A DNA stretch of 14,155 bases from an uncultured Eubacteriales bacterium. Its GTDB lineage: Bacteria > Bacillota > Clostridia > Oscillospirales > Butyricicoccaceae. Positions within the stretch are counted from its first letter, which is position 1, and each line of letters begins with the position of its first letter. Under the pieces are notes generated by a model. The model had not been told where the DNA came from. It made no database searches and was given only the letters and a program-made list of their open reading frames with translations. The translations under genes were made by a program, and so were the position numbers. Below, in pieces: positions 1 to 6,913 of the stretch. The stretch lies in the NCBI GenBank assembly GCA_934636325.1, contig CAKUAK010000029.1:1-14155 (forward strand), given 5' to 3'.

Positions 1-60
1 CGCCTAACACCGTTTCCTTACCAAAATGACCGGAGACTGATCCTGACCGGGATCACCTAA
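1..60 (+). CDS. C-terminal end of an upstream gene (partial, unidentified)
   Basis: The first frame is open from base 1 to a TAA at 58-60 and encodes 19 residues ending NDRRLILTGIT. It stops nine bases before a strong terminator hairpin, which is why I read it as the tail of a plus-strand gene. The other two plus frames stop earlier (5-7 and 27-29). The fragment is too short to assign to a family. The call rests mainly on position relative to the terminator. Confidence 0.4.
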   Translation, partial: RLTPFPYQNDRRLILTGIT

Positions 61-68
61 CTCCACAG

Positions 69-99
69 GCCCTGCCGCGTATCAAGCGGCGGGGCTTTT
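69..99 (+). terminator. Rho-independent terminator
   Basis: A 10-bp GC-rich stem (69-78 with 86-95, one G-T wobble) closes a 7-base loop and is followed by TTTTCTC. It lies just after the TAA at 58-60, so it probably ends transcription of the gene entering from the left. Confidence 0.8.
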
Positions 100-165
100 C
101 TCATTAATGAATATACGCCCGCGTATATCAAGTGTGTTCCCGGCGGCCATACCGTCGAGACCGTA

Positions 166-357
166 ATGCGCAACATCGAAGCCGTCATGGAGACCGGAAA
201 GGTGCTGGCATTTTCGGTTTTCTGCGCGGATTTTGACCGTTACGAACAGCAGGGAGAGTGGACATATCTCAATGCGATGAAGCTGATAGCGTCGGGGCTG
301 AGAAGCTGGAAAAATGTCGTTCCGGATGGCGGGAAGCAGATCGACAGGGAAGAATAG
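166..357 (+). CDS. Small hypothetical protein or 5'-truncated gene remnant
   Basis: An ATG at 166 opens a 63-residue frame ending at TAG 355-357. I do not recognise the family; the product is soluble and fairly charged, with a mid-section rich in aromatic residues. No Shine-Dalgarno sequence precedes the ATG. The same frame stays open upstream to 61, and the codons from about 109 to 165 (EYTPAYIKCVPGGHTVETV) look as coding-like as those after the ATG, yet no in-frame ATG, GTG or TTG with a ribosome site is present. An ATG at 107 is in another frame. It may be a short gene with an unusual start, a 3' remnant of a larger gene, or a gene frameshifted near its start. A hairpin 26 bases downstream suggests it was once a transcription unit. 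Confidence 0.35.
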   Translation: MRNIEAVMETGKVLAFSVFCADFDRYEQQGEWTYLNAMKLIASGLRSWKNVVPDGGKQIDREE

Positions 358-383
358 CCCACCGGCAGGCGATGAAAATATCA

Positions 384-415
384 AAGAGAGCGGCTGCGTG
401 TGCGGCCGCTCTCTT
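384..415 (+). terminator. Hairpin, probable terminator
   Basis: A perfect 11-bp stem (384-394 with 405-415) extends by three more pairs to a GTGT tetraloop. It follows the small frame ending at 357 and precedes the gene at 471. The plus-strand 3' side has no clean T run (CATGCTCATG), so it may be a weak terminator or only an mRNA 3'-end stabiliser. Confidence 0.55.
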
Positions 416-428
416 CATGCTCATGGCA

Positions 429-465
429 TGATCGGGCAAAGTATGGTATGATTGATCGGGACAAA
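429..465 (+). repeat. Short direct repeat upstream of the U32-like gene
   Basis: TGATCGGGCAAA at 429-440 recurs as TGATCGGGACAAA at 453-465, 24 bases apart, immediately before the ATG at 471. The two copies differ by one inserted A. This could be a pair of binding sites or chance. No clear -35/-10 pair was found with it; a TATGAT sits at 447-452 without a good -35. Confidence 0.3.
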
Positions 466-470
466 ATATC

Positions 471-1403
471 ATGCACATTACGATTTACGGGGATATAGAT
501 ATGGATAGCTATGAAAAGGACACGGCCTATTATCATCTTCCGGGTCTGTTCGAGTTTTACGAGTTTTATAAGGTGTTCCTGCCGCTCTTCCACCGGCACA
601 GGGAGTATTTTTATGATCGGTGCGACATAGGTTCGATATACGGCGCGCCGGCCGATTGCATCTGGGGAGGCGGGCGAGTCGGATCGGGCGACGTCGACCC
701 CGAAGAGGTCCTTGCGCTCATGCGGGAATACGGGATATCGGCGCGGCTGACCTTCAGCAATTCGCTACTGCGGGGAGAGCATCTTGCCGACGAGCGATGC
801 AATCGGCTTTGCAGGCTGTTTGTCCAAAGCGGCGGGGTCGGGAATGGGGTCATACTCCATTCCGAGCTGCTGCTCGATCATTTAAAGGATAAATACCCGG
901 GGCTGTATTTTGTCTCGTCGACCACTAAGGTCCTGACCGACTTTGAAGATTTCCGGCAAGAGGCTGGGCGGGATGATTTCCGCTATGTCGTTCCGGATTT
1001 TCGTCTGAACAGAGCTTTTGAAAAGCTGGAGAAGCTGCCGCAGGCCCTGAAGGACAAGACCGAGTTTTTATGCAACGAGTGCTGCTGGTTCGGCTGTGCC
1101 GACAGAAAGGCCTGCTACGAGGCCGTGAGCCGCAAGAATCTCGGGGAAACCGGGCCGGAGCACCGCTGCACCGCGCCCGGCGCGGGAGAGGGCTATCGCT
1201 TTTCGAAGGCCATGGCCAACCCTGGCTTTATCGGCATAGATGATATCAGGGATATCTATATGCCGATGGGCTTTTCAAATTTCAAGATAGAGGGCCGCGG
1301 GCTGGGCAGCGCCCTGCTGCTCGAGTTCCTGCTTTATTACATGACCCGGCCAGAATATCATATCCATTACAGGGAAGAGATATATCTCGATAATACGCTC
1401 TAA
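471..1403 (+). CDS. U32 peptidase-like TIM-barrel protein with a cysteine cluster
   Basis: A 310-residue soluble protein. Features seen: GAPADCIWGGGR near residues 58-69, a Cys-rich stretch FLCNECCWFGCADRKAC (199-215; Cys201, 204, 205, 209, 215, then Cys233), and FKIEGR at 271-276. The FKIEGR signature and its position near the C-terminus resemble the U32 peptidase/YhbU/PrtC group, where conserved cysteines can form an iron-sulfur site. The substrate is unknown, and proteolysis should not be assumed since several U32 members act in tRNA or quinone hydroxylation. The start is uncertain. ATG 471 has a weak GGGA nine bases upstream; ATG 501 (residue 11) has GGGGAT seven bases upstream and may be the true start. 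It stands alone, convergent with the nitrilase gene. Confidence 0.8.
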   Translation: MHITIYGDIDMDSYEKDTAYYHLPGLFEFYEFYKVFLPLFHRHREYFYDRCDIGSIYGAPADCIWGGGRVGSGDVDPEEVLALMREYGISARLTFSNSLLRGEHLADERCNRLCRLFVQSGGVGNGVILHSELLLDHLKDKYPGLYFVSSTTKVLTDFEDFRQEAGRDDFRYVVPDFRLNRAFEKLEKLPQALKDKTEFLCNECCWFGCADRKACYEAVSRKNLGETGPEHRCTAPGAGEGYRFSKAMANPGFIGIDDIRDIYMPMGFSNFKIEGRGLGSALLLEFLLYYMTRPEYHIHYREEIYLDNTL

Positions 1404-1436
1404 CTGTTTTAGCATTTTTGCACGGCAGGATATTAA

Positions 1437-1466
1437 AGAAGCAGCTGACAGATGTCAGCTGCTTCT
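1437..1466. terminator. Bidirectional terminator between convergent genes
   Basis: A nearly perfect inverted repeat: a 13-bp stem (1437-1449 with 1454-1466) around an AGAT loop. On the minus strand the hairpin is followed by TTAATATCC, moderately U-rich. On the plus strand the following bases are GCGCTATAAAT. It lies between the ends of the U32-like gene (1403) and the nitrilase gene (1489) and probably serves both, better for the minus strand. Confidence 0.7.
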
Positions 1467-1488
1467 GCGCTATAAATCGTGAATAAGG

Positions 1489-2406
1489 TTATTCGTGGAT
1501 CTTGAGTTCGAGAACGTCGGGGCGGGCATAGTGGCCGCAGACATCATGCTCCATTTTGCTGGCCGGGACCTTCTGCATATCCAGCTCGGCATAGATGATG
1601 GCTTCGTCATCCCAGACCGTCTCCGATACGGGATGGCCGAAGGGGTCGATGACACAGCTTCCGCCGCGGCAGGGGATATCGCCGAGGCGCGCGATTTCTT
1701 CGGATGCTCCGGCGGTCTCGGGATAGTCGGAATGGCGTATGACCATATCGCAGTTTATGAAATAGCAGTGACCCTCGATGGCGATATGGCGGATGGTATC
1801 CTGCCACTCGGGGTTATCGTTGGTGTTGGGCGAGATGTAAAGAGAAATGCCTTTACTGTAAAGAGCTACGCGGGCCAGCGGCATATAGCTTTCCCAGCAG
1901 ATAAGGTTTCCCATCGGGCCCCAGGGCGTATCCATGACGGGGAAGAAATCCCTGTCGCCATCGCCCCATACCACGCGCTCAGAGCCTGTCGGCTTGAGCT
2001 TGCGGTGGTTCATGGCCGTGCCGTCGGGCGATATCATCATGTTGGAGTTATAAAGGGTGCCCGTGACGGCGTCGCGCTCCGAATAGCCGATGCTGAGATA
2101 GATGTTGTGCTCGGCGGCGCTGGCGATAAGGCGCTTCATTTCGACGCCGTCGGACAGAAGGGAGTTATCGTAATACTTCTTCCAGTCCTCGCGGCCGGCG
2201 GCATTTCGGCTGCCGACCGTAAAGCCGAAGGTCATGCCAAAAGGATAGCCGGGGATGAAAAGCTCGGGGAAAACGATAAGCTCGGCGCCGTTTGCCGCCG
2301 CCTCGTCGATCAGCCGGAGGACCTTTTCAACGCAGGCATCCTTGTCGAACATTATGGGCGCGGCCTGCACCACGGCTATATTGCATGTATTTTTAAGGTC
2401 TCTCAT
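1489..2406 (-). CDS. Nitrilase (carbon-nitrogen hydrolase, nitrilase branch)
   Basis: 305 residues, the usual length for this family. The catalytic triad is visible: Glu48 in FPELFIPGYP, Lys136 in HRKLKPT, and Cys169 in ICWESYMPLAR. The CWE context and the downstream NPEWQDTIRHIAIEGH are typical of true nitrilases and cyanide-degrading relatives, not of amidases, carbamylases or NAD synthetase domains. Known members hydrolyse organic nitriles to the carboxylic acid and ammonia as spiral oligomers in the cytoplasm. The substrate (aromatic, aliphatic or cyanide) cannot be read from sequence. The ATG at 2406 is preceded by GGAGGA (2422-2417) at ten bases and by a good promoter at 2448-2476, so the gene is probably monocistronic and transcribed divergently from the signalling operon. 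It ends 22 bases from a bidirectional terminator. Confidence 0.93.
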   Translation of the reverse strand: MRDLKNTCNIAVVQAAPIMFDKDACVEKVLRLIDEAAANGAELIVFPELFIPGYPFGMTFGFTVGSRNAAGREDWKKYYDNSLLSDGVEMKRLIASAAEHNIYLSIGYSERDAVTGTLYNSNMMISPDGTAMNHRKLKPTGSERVVWGDGDRDFFPVMDTPWGPMGNLICWESYMPLARVALYSKGISLYISPNTNDNPEWQDTIRHIAIEGHCYFINCDMVIRHSDYPETAGASEEIARLGDIPCRGGSCVIDPFGHPVSETVWDDEAIIYAELDMQKVPASKMEHDVCGHYARPDVLELKIHE

Positions 2407-2447
2407 TTTTGTTTTATCCTCCGCGTTTTTAATGTTGGAATACCTGT

Positions 2448-2476
2448 ATTTTATCCTTTTGCCGCCCGTCTTTCAA
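2448..2476 (-). promoter_or_regulatory. Predicted sigma-A promoter of the nitrilase gene
   Basis: On the minus strand, TTGAAA (2476-2471) and TAAAAT (2453-2448) are separated by exactly 17 bases. Each hexamer matches the consensus at five of six positions. The predicted transcript start near 2441 leaves a leader of about 35 bases containing the GGAGGA ribosome site. Confidence 0.65.
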
Positions 2477-2598
2477 GAAGATGTTCGGATTTCCCGGCAT
2501 AGACTTTTATATAGTGACGATAGGGTATCCAATTATATATAATAAGGGACAAGATTCATGGCTCAGCATACGCGCAAAAGGTGTAAAATAAACAAAAA

Positions 2599-2623
2599 GT
2601 CAAAATGCATGTGGCATTTCGAC
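2599..2623. repeat. Imperfect inverted repeat, possible operator
   Basis: GTCAAAATGC (2599-2608) and GCATTTCGAC (2614-2623) form a 10-bp inverted repeat with one mismatch around the spacer ATGTG. It lies about 60 bases upstream of the predicted -35 of the signalling operon, a plausible place for an activator, and about 120 bases behind the nitrilase promoter. Confidence 0.45.
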
Positions 2624-2662
2624 ACTATATGTGCTAATGTTATATTTGACGCAAAATGTATG
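2601..2662 (+). repeat. Direct repeat CAAAATGYATG
   Basis: CAAAATGCATG (2601-2611) recurs as CAAAATGTATG (2652-2662), ten of eleven bases identical. The copies are 51 bases apart, close to five helical turns, so they would face the same side of the DNA. The first copy overlaps the left arm of the inverted repeat at 2599-2623. Confidence 0.4.
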
Positions 2663-2680
2663 CCTGCGCGGTATTTCGCT

Positions 2681-2709
2681 GTGACCGCGGCGGCACTATA
2701 CAATATAAT
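2681..2709 (+). promoter_or_regulatory. Predicted sigma-A promoter of the signalling operon
   Basis: GTGACC (2681-2686, four of six against TTGACA) is followed after 17 bases by a perfect TATAAT (2704-2709). The predicted transcript start near 2716 gives a leader of about 60 bases. A strong ribosome site, AAGGAGA at 2761-2767, lies seven bases before the ATG at 2775. Confidence 0.65.
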
Positions 2710-2774
2710 TTCGTGAACGCAAAACTATTCTGCGCATCAGCGCCGAACCGGTGCGCCTTTAAGGAGACGTCTAC

Positions 2775-5120
2775 ATGGACGTAAGAGAAAAAATACTGAT
2801 CGCTGACGATTCAAAGATGAACCAGCAGATCCTGACCGACATCCTCGGCGACCGATACGAGTATCTGTATGCTGACGACGGTATCGAGGCTCTGGAGGTG
2901 CTGCACAGCCATGTTGATGTCGGCCTTGTGCTGCTCGATATCAACATGCCGCGGCTCGACGGCTTCGGCGTGCTGGAGGTCATGAAGCAGCGCAGCTGGA
3001 TCGAAGAGGTCCCGGTCATCATAATTTCGGCTGAGAACAGCTCAAACTTTATCAAGAAGGCATATGACCTCGGCGCGACCGACTATATCAGTCGTCCCTT
3101 CAACCTGACGGTCGTACGGCGAAGGGTAAGCAACACCCTTATGCTCTATGACCGCCAGCATCATCTCGTTCAGCTGGCCGAGGAGCAGGTGTATGAGCGT
3201 GAAAAGACCAACAGCGCCGTCATCAATATACTCAGCCACGTTGTCGAATCGCGCAACTTCGAATCGGGCACCCATATACTCCACGTCAGGACACTGACAG
3301 ATCTGCTGCTTCGACAGATCGTCAAGATGAGCGATAAATATCATCTTTCGCAGGCCGACATCTCGATGATCACGACCATGTCCTCTCTGCACGATATCGG
3401 CAAGAACGCTGTGCCTGAGGCTATACTCAATAAGCCCGGTAAGCTTACCCCCGAGGAATGGGAGATCATGAAGAGCCATACCGTCGCCGGGGATAAGTTG
3501 ATCCGCGAGGTCGGCGTGCCGGACGATGACCCGATGATGCGCACCGCCCACGAGATATGCCGCTGGCATCATGAGAAGTGGGACGGTACCGGATATCCCG
3601 ATGGTCTCAAGGGCGACGAGATACCCATTTCGGCTCAGGTCGTTTCGCTGGCCGATGTATACGATGCCCTTGTCAATGAACGCTGCTATAAAAAAGCCTT
3701 TGATCATGACACGGCCATAAGGATGATAAAGAACGGAGAGTGCGGCGCCTTCAATCCGCTGCTTATGGAATGCCTCGACGCCGTCGAAGACCGCATCAGG
3801 CTCTGTATGCAGGATAATCCCGACGTCTTTGATTTCCAGCAGGAATCCCAGCGCCTCGCGGCTGAAATGTTTGAAGAGCGCGCCCTGCCTATGGACGACC
3901 GGGCCGGAAGGATACTGCCGGTTGAAGAGATGAAGACCAGCTTCTTTGCCGCTCAGTGCGGAGGCATACAGTTCGTATATGACCGTCTGCTCAATAAGGT
4001 CATATATACCGACTGGTATTCCTCGGCCCCGCAGCACAGGCATGTGCTTTATCTTTCCGAGGGCGACGATATGACTCTCATGAGGCCCGAGGACTGGTCG
4101 CGCATGCATAACCTGCTTGTCAAAACGACCCCCGAGAAGCCCGAGATCACTATGCAGGTGCTCATTCCGGTGGGAGATGCCCTGCGTTGGCACAGGCTTA
4201 CGGCAAGGGCCATCTGGGCGCCGGACGATGACAGATATTCATGCGTCGTCGGCCAGTTCACCGATATACATGATAAGACTGTCCAGCAGGGCATTTCGGC
4301 CATGCTGAAGGACAGCAAGACGGCAAAATACACCATGCAGGGCCTGCGCGAGATGTTCGAGGTCGTGCGTCTGGTCGATCCCGAATCGACAAGGGTCCTC
4401 GAACCCGACGCCGACGGCATACTGCATCAGACCGACAAGCATTGCTATGACCTGTGGGGCCGGGAGAAATGCTGCCGCAAGTGCAGCTCGCTCATGGCCA
4501 TGAAGAACCGCAGCTGGTCGAGTAAGCTGGAAAGCCGCGACGGAAAGATATTCTTCGTTCTTTCAAAGTATCTTGCCGTGGGGGACAGCGGGTGCGTGCT
4601 CGAATTGGCGTCGCAGATCGACTTCGATCTTAGCGGGGACGACGAGGGCAAGAGCGGCGGCGCCATGCTGATCGACTTTTACCGCGACCCGCTTACGAAA
4701 GCCTATTCGAGGCTGTATCTTGATAATTTCATGCATGAGCTTGAAAAGGCCGACGGCGTGGCCGTTATCGACGTCGACCGCCTGAAGCGGATCAACGATA
4801 CATACGGACATCAGGCCGGGGACAAGGCCCTAAAGCTGATCGCCGAGAGGATCATGTCGAACATCCGCAGCAGCGACTGTCTTGTGCGCTACGGCGGCGA
4901 CGAGTTCCTTCTTATATTCCCCAGCATTTCAGAGAACGCTTTCAATAAAAGGCTCGAACAGATACACAGCGCCGTCCACGGCATGGAAATGACCGACCCC
5001 GATATCACCCTTGATATCAGCGTGGGCGGGGCATACCGCGTATACCCGATGGAGGAGGCCATACGCCGTGCTGACCGCGAGATGTACAGCAACAAGCCGA
5101 CAGAAGACAGAAACAGATAA
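2775..5120 (+). CDS. Response regulator with HD-GYP phosphodiesterase and GGDEF cyclase domains
   Basis: 781 residues, no membrane segment. Domains: REC (about 5-120) with acidic Asp11/Asp12, phospho-acceptor Asp55 and switch Ser85, but Arg107 where most receivers have Lys (ISRPF); HD-GYP (about 145-345) with LHDIGK (His206-Asp207) and HHEKWDGTGYP (265-275); a PAS-like region (about 390-505); a Cys-rich PAS-like module (about 511-620) with Cys557, 566, 567 and 570; and GGDEF (about 636-772) with DPLT at 638-641, intact GGDEF at 707-711 and an RxxD inhibitory site (Arg698, Asp701). HD-GYP domains hydrolyse cyclic-di-GMP and GGDEF domains make it, so both activities may sit in one polypeptide under one receiver. 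It is the first gene of the operon, with AAGGAGA seven bases before the ATG. The balance between the two activities cannot be read from sequence. Confidence 0.93.
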   Translation: MDVREKILIADDSKMNQQILTDILGDRYEYLYADDGIEALEVLHSHVDVGLVLLDINMPRLDGFGVLEVMKQRSWIEEVPVIIISAENSSNFIKKAYDLGATDYISRPFNLTVVRRRVSNTLMLYDRQHHLVQLAEEQVYEREKTNSAVINILSHVVESRNFESGTHILHVRTLTDLLLRQIVKMSDKYHLSQADISMITTMSSLHDIGKNAVPEAILNKPGKLTPEEWEIMKSHTVAGDKLIREVGVPDDDPMMRTAHEICRWHHEKWDGTGYPDGLKGDEIPISAQVVSLADVYDALVNERCYKKAFDHDTAIRMIKNGECGAFNPLLMECLDAVEDRIRLCMQDNPDVFDFQQESQRLAAEMFEERALPMDDRAGRILPVEEMKTSFFAAQCGGIQFVYDRLLNKVIYTDWYSSAPQHRHVLYLSEGDDMTLMRPEDWSRMHNLLVKTTPEKPEITMQVLIPVGDALRWHRLTARAIWAPDDDRYSCVVGQFTDIHDKTVQQGISAMLKDSKTAKYTMQGLREMFEVVRLVDPESTRVLEPDADGILHQTDKHCYDLWGREKCCRKCSSLMAMKNRSWSSKLESRDGKIFFVLSKYLAVGDSGCVLELASQIDFDLSGDDEGKSGGAMLIDFYRDPLTKAYSRLYLDNFMHELEKADGVAVIDVDRLKRINDTYGHQAGDKALKLIAERIMSNIRSSDCLVRYGGDEFLLIFPSISENAFNKRLEQIHSAVHGMEMTDPDITLDISVGGAYRVYPMEEAIRRADREMYSNKPTEDRNR

Positions 5121-5133
5121 GGAAGTAATCAAA

Positions 5134-5484
5134 ATGAAGCTGACTGAATTATATGAAAAATTAGGAGGCAGCTGCACGGATGTTCTCCAGCGTATCCCCA
5201 GCGAGCAGATGCTGCTCAAGTTTGTAAAGCTCTATCCCGCCGATCCCAGCGAGGGCCAGCTTGAAGCCGCCGTCGAGGCAAAGGACTGGCAGACGGCCTT
5301 CCGCGCCGCCCATACACTCAAGGGTGTGGCGCAGAATCTCGGGTTCAAGAAGCTCCAGAGGGCGGCATCGGAGATCACCGAGGCCCTTCGCGGCGGCCAG
5401 GAGCTTGAGGATGCTTCTCTTCTGGAAGAGGTAAAAAAAGAGCATAAAAGCGTTATTTCCGCCATTTCCGGCCTGGACGCCTGA
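5134..5484 (+). CDS. Free-standing HPt phosphotransfer protein
   Basis: 116 residues, a single histidine phosphotransfer domain. The motif AHTLKGVAQNLG (59-70) places the phosphorylated histidine at His60; family members form a four-helix bundle that passes phosphate between receiver domains and has no enzymatic activity of its own. The frame is open further upstream, to an ATG at 5011, but that would overlap the previous gene by about 110 bases. The ATG at 5134 has GGAAG at 5121-5125 with eight bases of spacing and starts 13 bases after the previous stop, so it is preferred. Placed between a receiver-output protein and a hybrid kinase in one operon, it is the natural intermediate of their phosphorelay. 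Confidence 0.92.
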   Translation: MKLTELYEKLGGSCTDVLQRIPSEQMLLKFVKLYPADPSEGQLEAAVEAKDWQTAFRAAHTLKGVAQNLGFKKLQRAASEITEALRGGQELEDASLLEEVKKEHKSVISAISGLDA

Positions 5485-5528
5485 GTTACAGCCGGAGACG
5501 GAACTCCTTTTGACCGCCGCCTGCGCGG

Positions 5529-6872
5529 ATGTTAAAAGGGCTGATCATCAAAAATATGGATATGGGAATGAACGAGATCATCCTGCATTCTCTCGGGATA
5601 AGCAGCGTCGATGTGGCCGACGAGATCCAGAAGGCCGTCCGGCTGCTTTATCATGCCGTGCTCGAGCTGGATATGGATAGCGGCCGCGCCGTTGTCCTTT
5701 ACAGCCCGGCCGAGGGAATGATAGGCAGGGAATATGATTGGGACGAATGTCTCACGAGCTATGTAGACAGGCTGGTGCTGCCGCCCGACAGGATGAGGGT
5801 CGCGGCGGACTTCCGCTTTGACAGCCTGAAGGCTCTTGGTGAAAACGGCAAGCACACCTTTTCGGCCGATTTCCAGTCGGCCGTTGCCGTTAAAGATCAG
5901 AATTATGTGACCATGCTGGCCTTTCTGCCCGAAAAGGGCGGCAGGACGGCGTATATACTCGTGCGCGGCACGGGCGGATACCATCTGACAAAGTCGATCA
6001 TAAACCAGTATGTTTATGAGATGTGTGATTCCTTTGTATATATATACGGTCTCAATAACAGTTACAGCATGATAAGCAGCCGCGGCGGAGTGCCGCTGCC
6101 GCCGGCCTTCGGTGTCGATTACGATGCCGATATGAGGCGGTATAACATAAAATATGTCCCCGAGGAAGAGCGTGAGGCCGCCATATCCGAAATGCGGCTT
6201 TCACGGATAATGGAAGAGCTCGACCGAACGGGCAGGCATACCCTGACCTGCGGCATCATTGATCCGGCGCGGGGATACACAAGAAAACGCATCGAGTTCC
6301 GTTATCACGACAGGGACAACCGGATGATACTCATGTCCCGGACCGATATAACCGACGTTTATCTTGAGGAACAGAAAAAGCGCCGCCTGCTGGAGGAGGC
6401 CCTCCGGCTGGCGCAGACCGATCCTCTTACCGGCCTCTGGAACATCAGGGCCACCGAAGAGAGGATAAGCGAGAAGCTGGCCCTCGGCGGAAAGCATGTC
6501 CTTATGTTCGTCGACCTCGACGATTTCAAAAAGATAAACGATACTATGGGACATCCCGAGGGCGACCGTGTGCTGTGCGAGGTCTCGGCCGCGCTCAAAG
6601 CCGCCGCAGGCCCGGACGGAGTTGCCGGCAGGGTAGGCGGCGACGAGTTTGTCGTGTTCATGCCGATAGAGGATGCTCACCATGCCGGAAGGGCCGCCGG
6701 ATGTATCTGCGGCGCGGTCGGCGCCGTGGAGCTTTCGGGTGGGCACGTTTCGGCAAGCGTCGGCGCGGCGCTCTCGCCCGAGGACGGGGTCGACTATGAA
6801 TCGCTCTGCAAGGAAGCCGACCGCAGGCTTTATGCCGCAAAGGCCGACGGAAAGGCCAGATATCATTTTTAA
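5529..6872 (+). CDS. GGDEF diguanylate cyclase with PAS-like sensory region
   Basis: 447 residues, soluble. The first 170 residues form a sensory region I cannot name. Residues about 175-282 look PAS-like, ending in the DITDVYLEE type linker. A short coiled coil (about 279-296) leads into a GGDEF domain (about 297-447) with DPLTGLWN, VDLDDFKKINDTMGH (328-342) and RVGGDEF (368-374). The active-site motif is intact, so cyclase activity is expected. The RxxD inhibitory site is absent: the equivalent residues are GPDG (361-364). The start is uncertain. ATG 5529 has no clear Shine-Dalgarno; ATGs at 5556, 5562 and 5568 are in frame and the last has GGA seven bases upstream. It lies 44 bases after the HPt gene with no terminator between and is probably co-transcribed. 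Confidence 0.9.
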   Translation: MLKGLIIKNMDMGMNEIILHSLGISSVDVADEIQKAVRLLYHAVLELDMDSGRAVVLYSPAEGMIGREYDWDECLTSYVDRLVLPPDRMRVAADFRFDSLKALGENGKHTFSADFQSAVAVKDQNYVTMLAFLPEKGGRTAYILVRGTGGYHLTKSIINQYVYEMCDSFVYIYGLNNSYSMISSRGGVPLPPAFGVDYDADMRRYNIKYVPEEEREAAISEMRLSRIMEELDRTGRHTLTCGIIDPARGYTRKRIEFRYHDRDNRMILMSRTDITDVYLEEQKKRRLLEEALRLAQTDPLTGLWNIRATEERISEKLALGGKHVLMFVDLDDFKKINDTMGHPEGDRVLCEVSAALKAAAGPDGVAGRVGGDEFVVFMPIEDAHHAGRAAGCICGAVGAVELSGGHVSASVGAALSPEDGVDYESLCKEADRRLYAAKADGKARYHF

Positions 6873-6900
6873 GATATGCCGCATGACCACGGGCGGCGGA

Positions 6901-6907
6901 AAAGGTG
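6901..6907 (+). promoter_or_regulatory. Ribosome binding site deciding the hybrid kinase start
   Basis: AAAGGTG ends six bases before the ATG at 6914. The GTG at 6905, three codons earlier in the same frame, lies inside this site and has no good site of its own. This favours 6914 as the start. Confidence 0.6.
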
Positions 6908-6913
6908 ATAGAT

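Larger units (their letters stand above)
2407..2774. other. Divergent intergenic regulatory region, 368 bp
   Basis: This AT-rich stretch separates the nitrilase start (minus) from the signalling operon start (plus). It holds a promoter for each direction (2448-2476 minus, 2681-2709 plus), an imperfect inverted repeat at 2599-2623, and an 11-base direct repeat at 2601 and 2652. A possible second plus promoter (TCGACA 2619-2624, TATATT 2641-2646) is weaker. I see no credible gene and no match to a GEMM-type cyclic-di-GMP riboswitch. The operon's Shine-Dalgarno AAGGAGA lies at 2761-2767. Confidence 0.7.

Noticed and set aside
1495..2502. Long plus-strand open frame opposite the nitrilase gene
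   Set aside because: It mirrors the codon bias of the nitrilase on the other strand, has no recognisable motif or ribosome site, and runs into the divergent promoter region.
2407..2774. Cyclic-di-GMP riboswitch in the leader of the signalling operon
   Set aside because: The predicted leader is only about 60 bases and no GEMM-type conserved core or tetraloop receptor arrangement was recognised.
3042..4193. Long minus-strand open frame inside the REC/HD-GYP/GGDEF gene
   Set aside because: The plus strand carries an unbroken protein with intact REC and HD-GYP motifs; the antisense frame is a by-product of GC-rich codons.
5011..5133. Longer N-terminus for the HPt protein
   Set aside because: It would overlap the previous gene by about 110 bases and adds no HPt sequence; the ATG at 5134 has a ribosome site and the usual HPt length.
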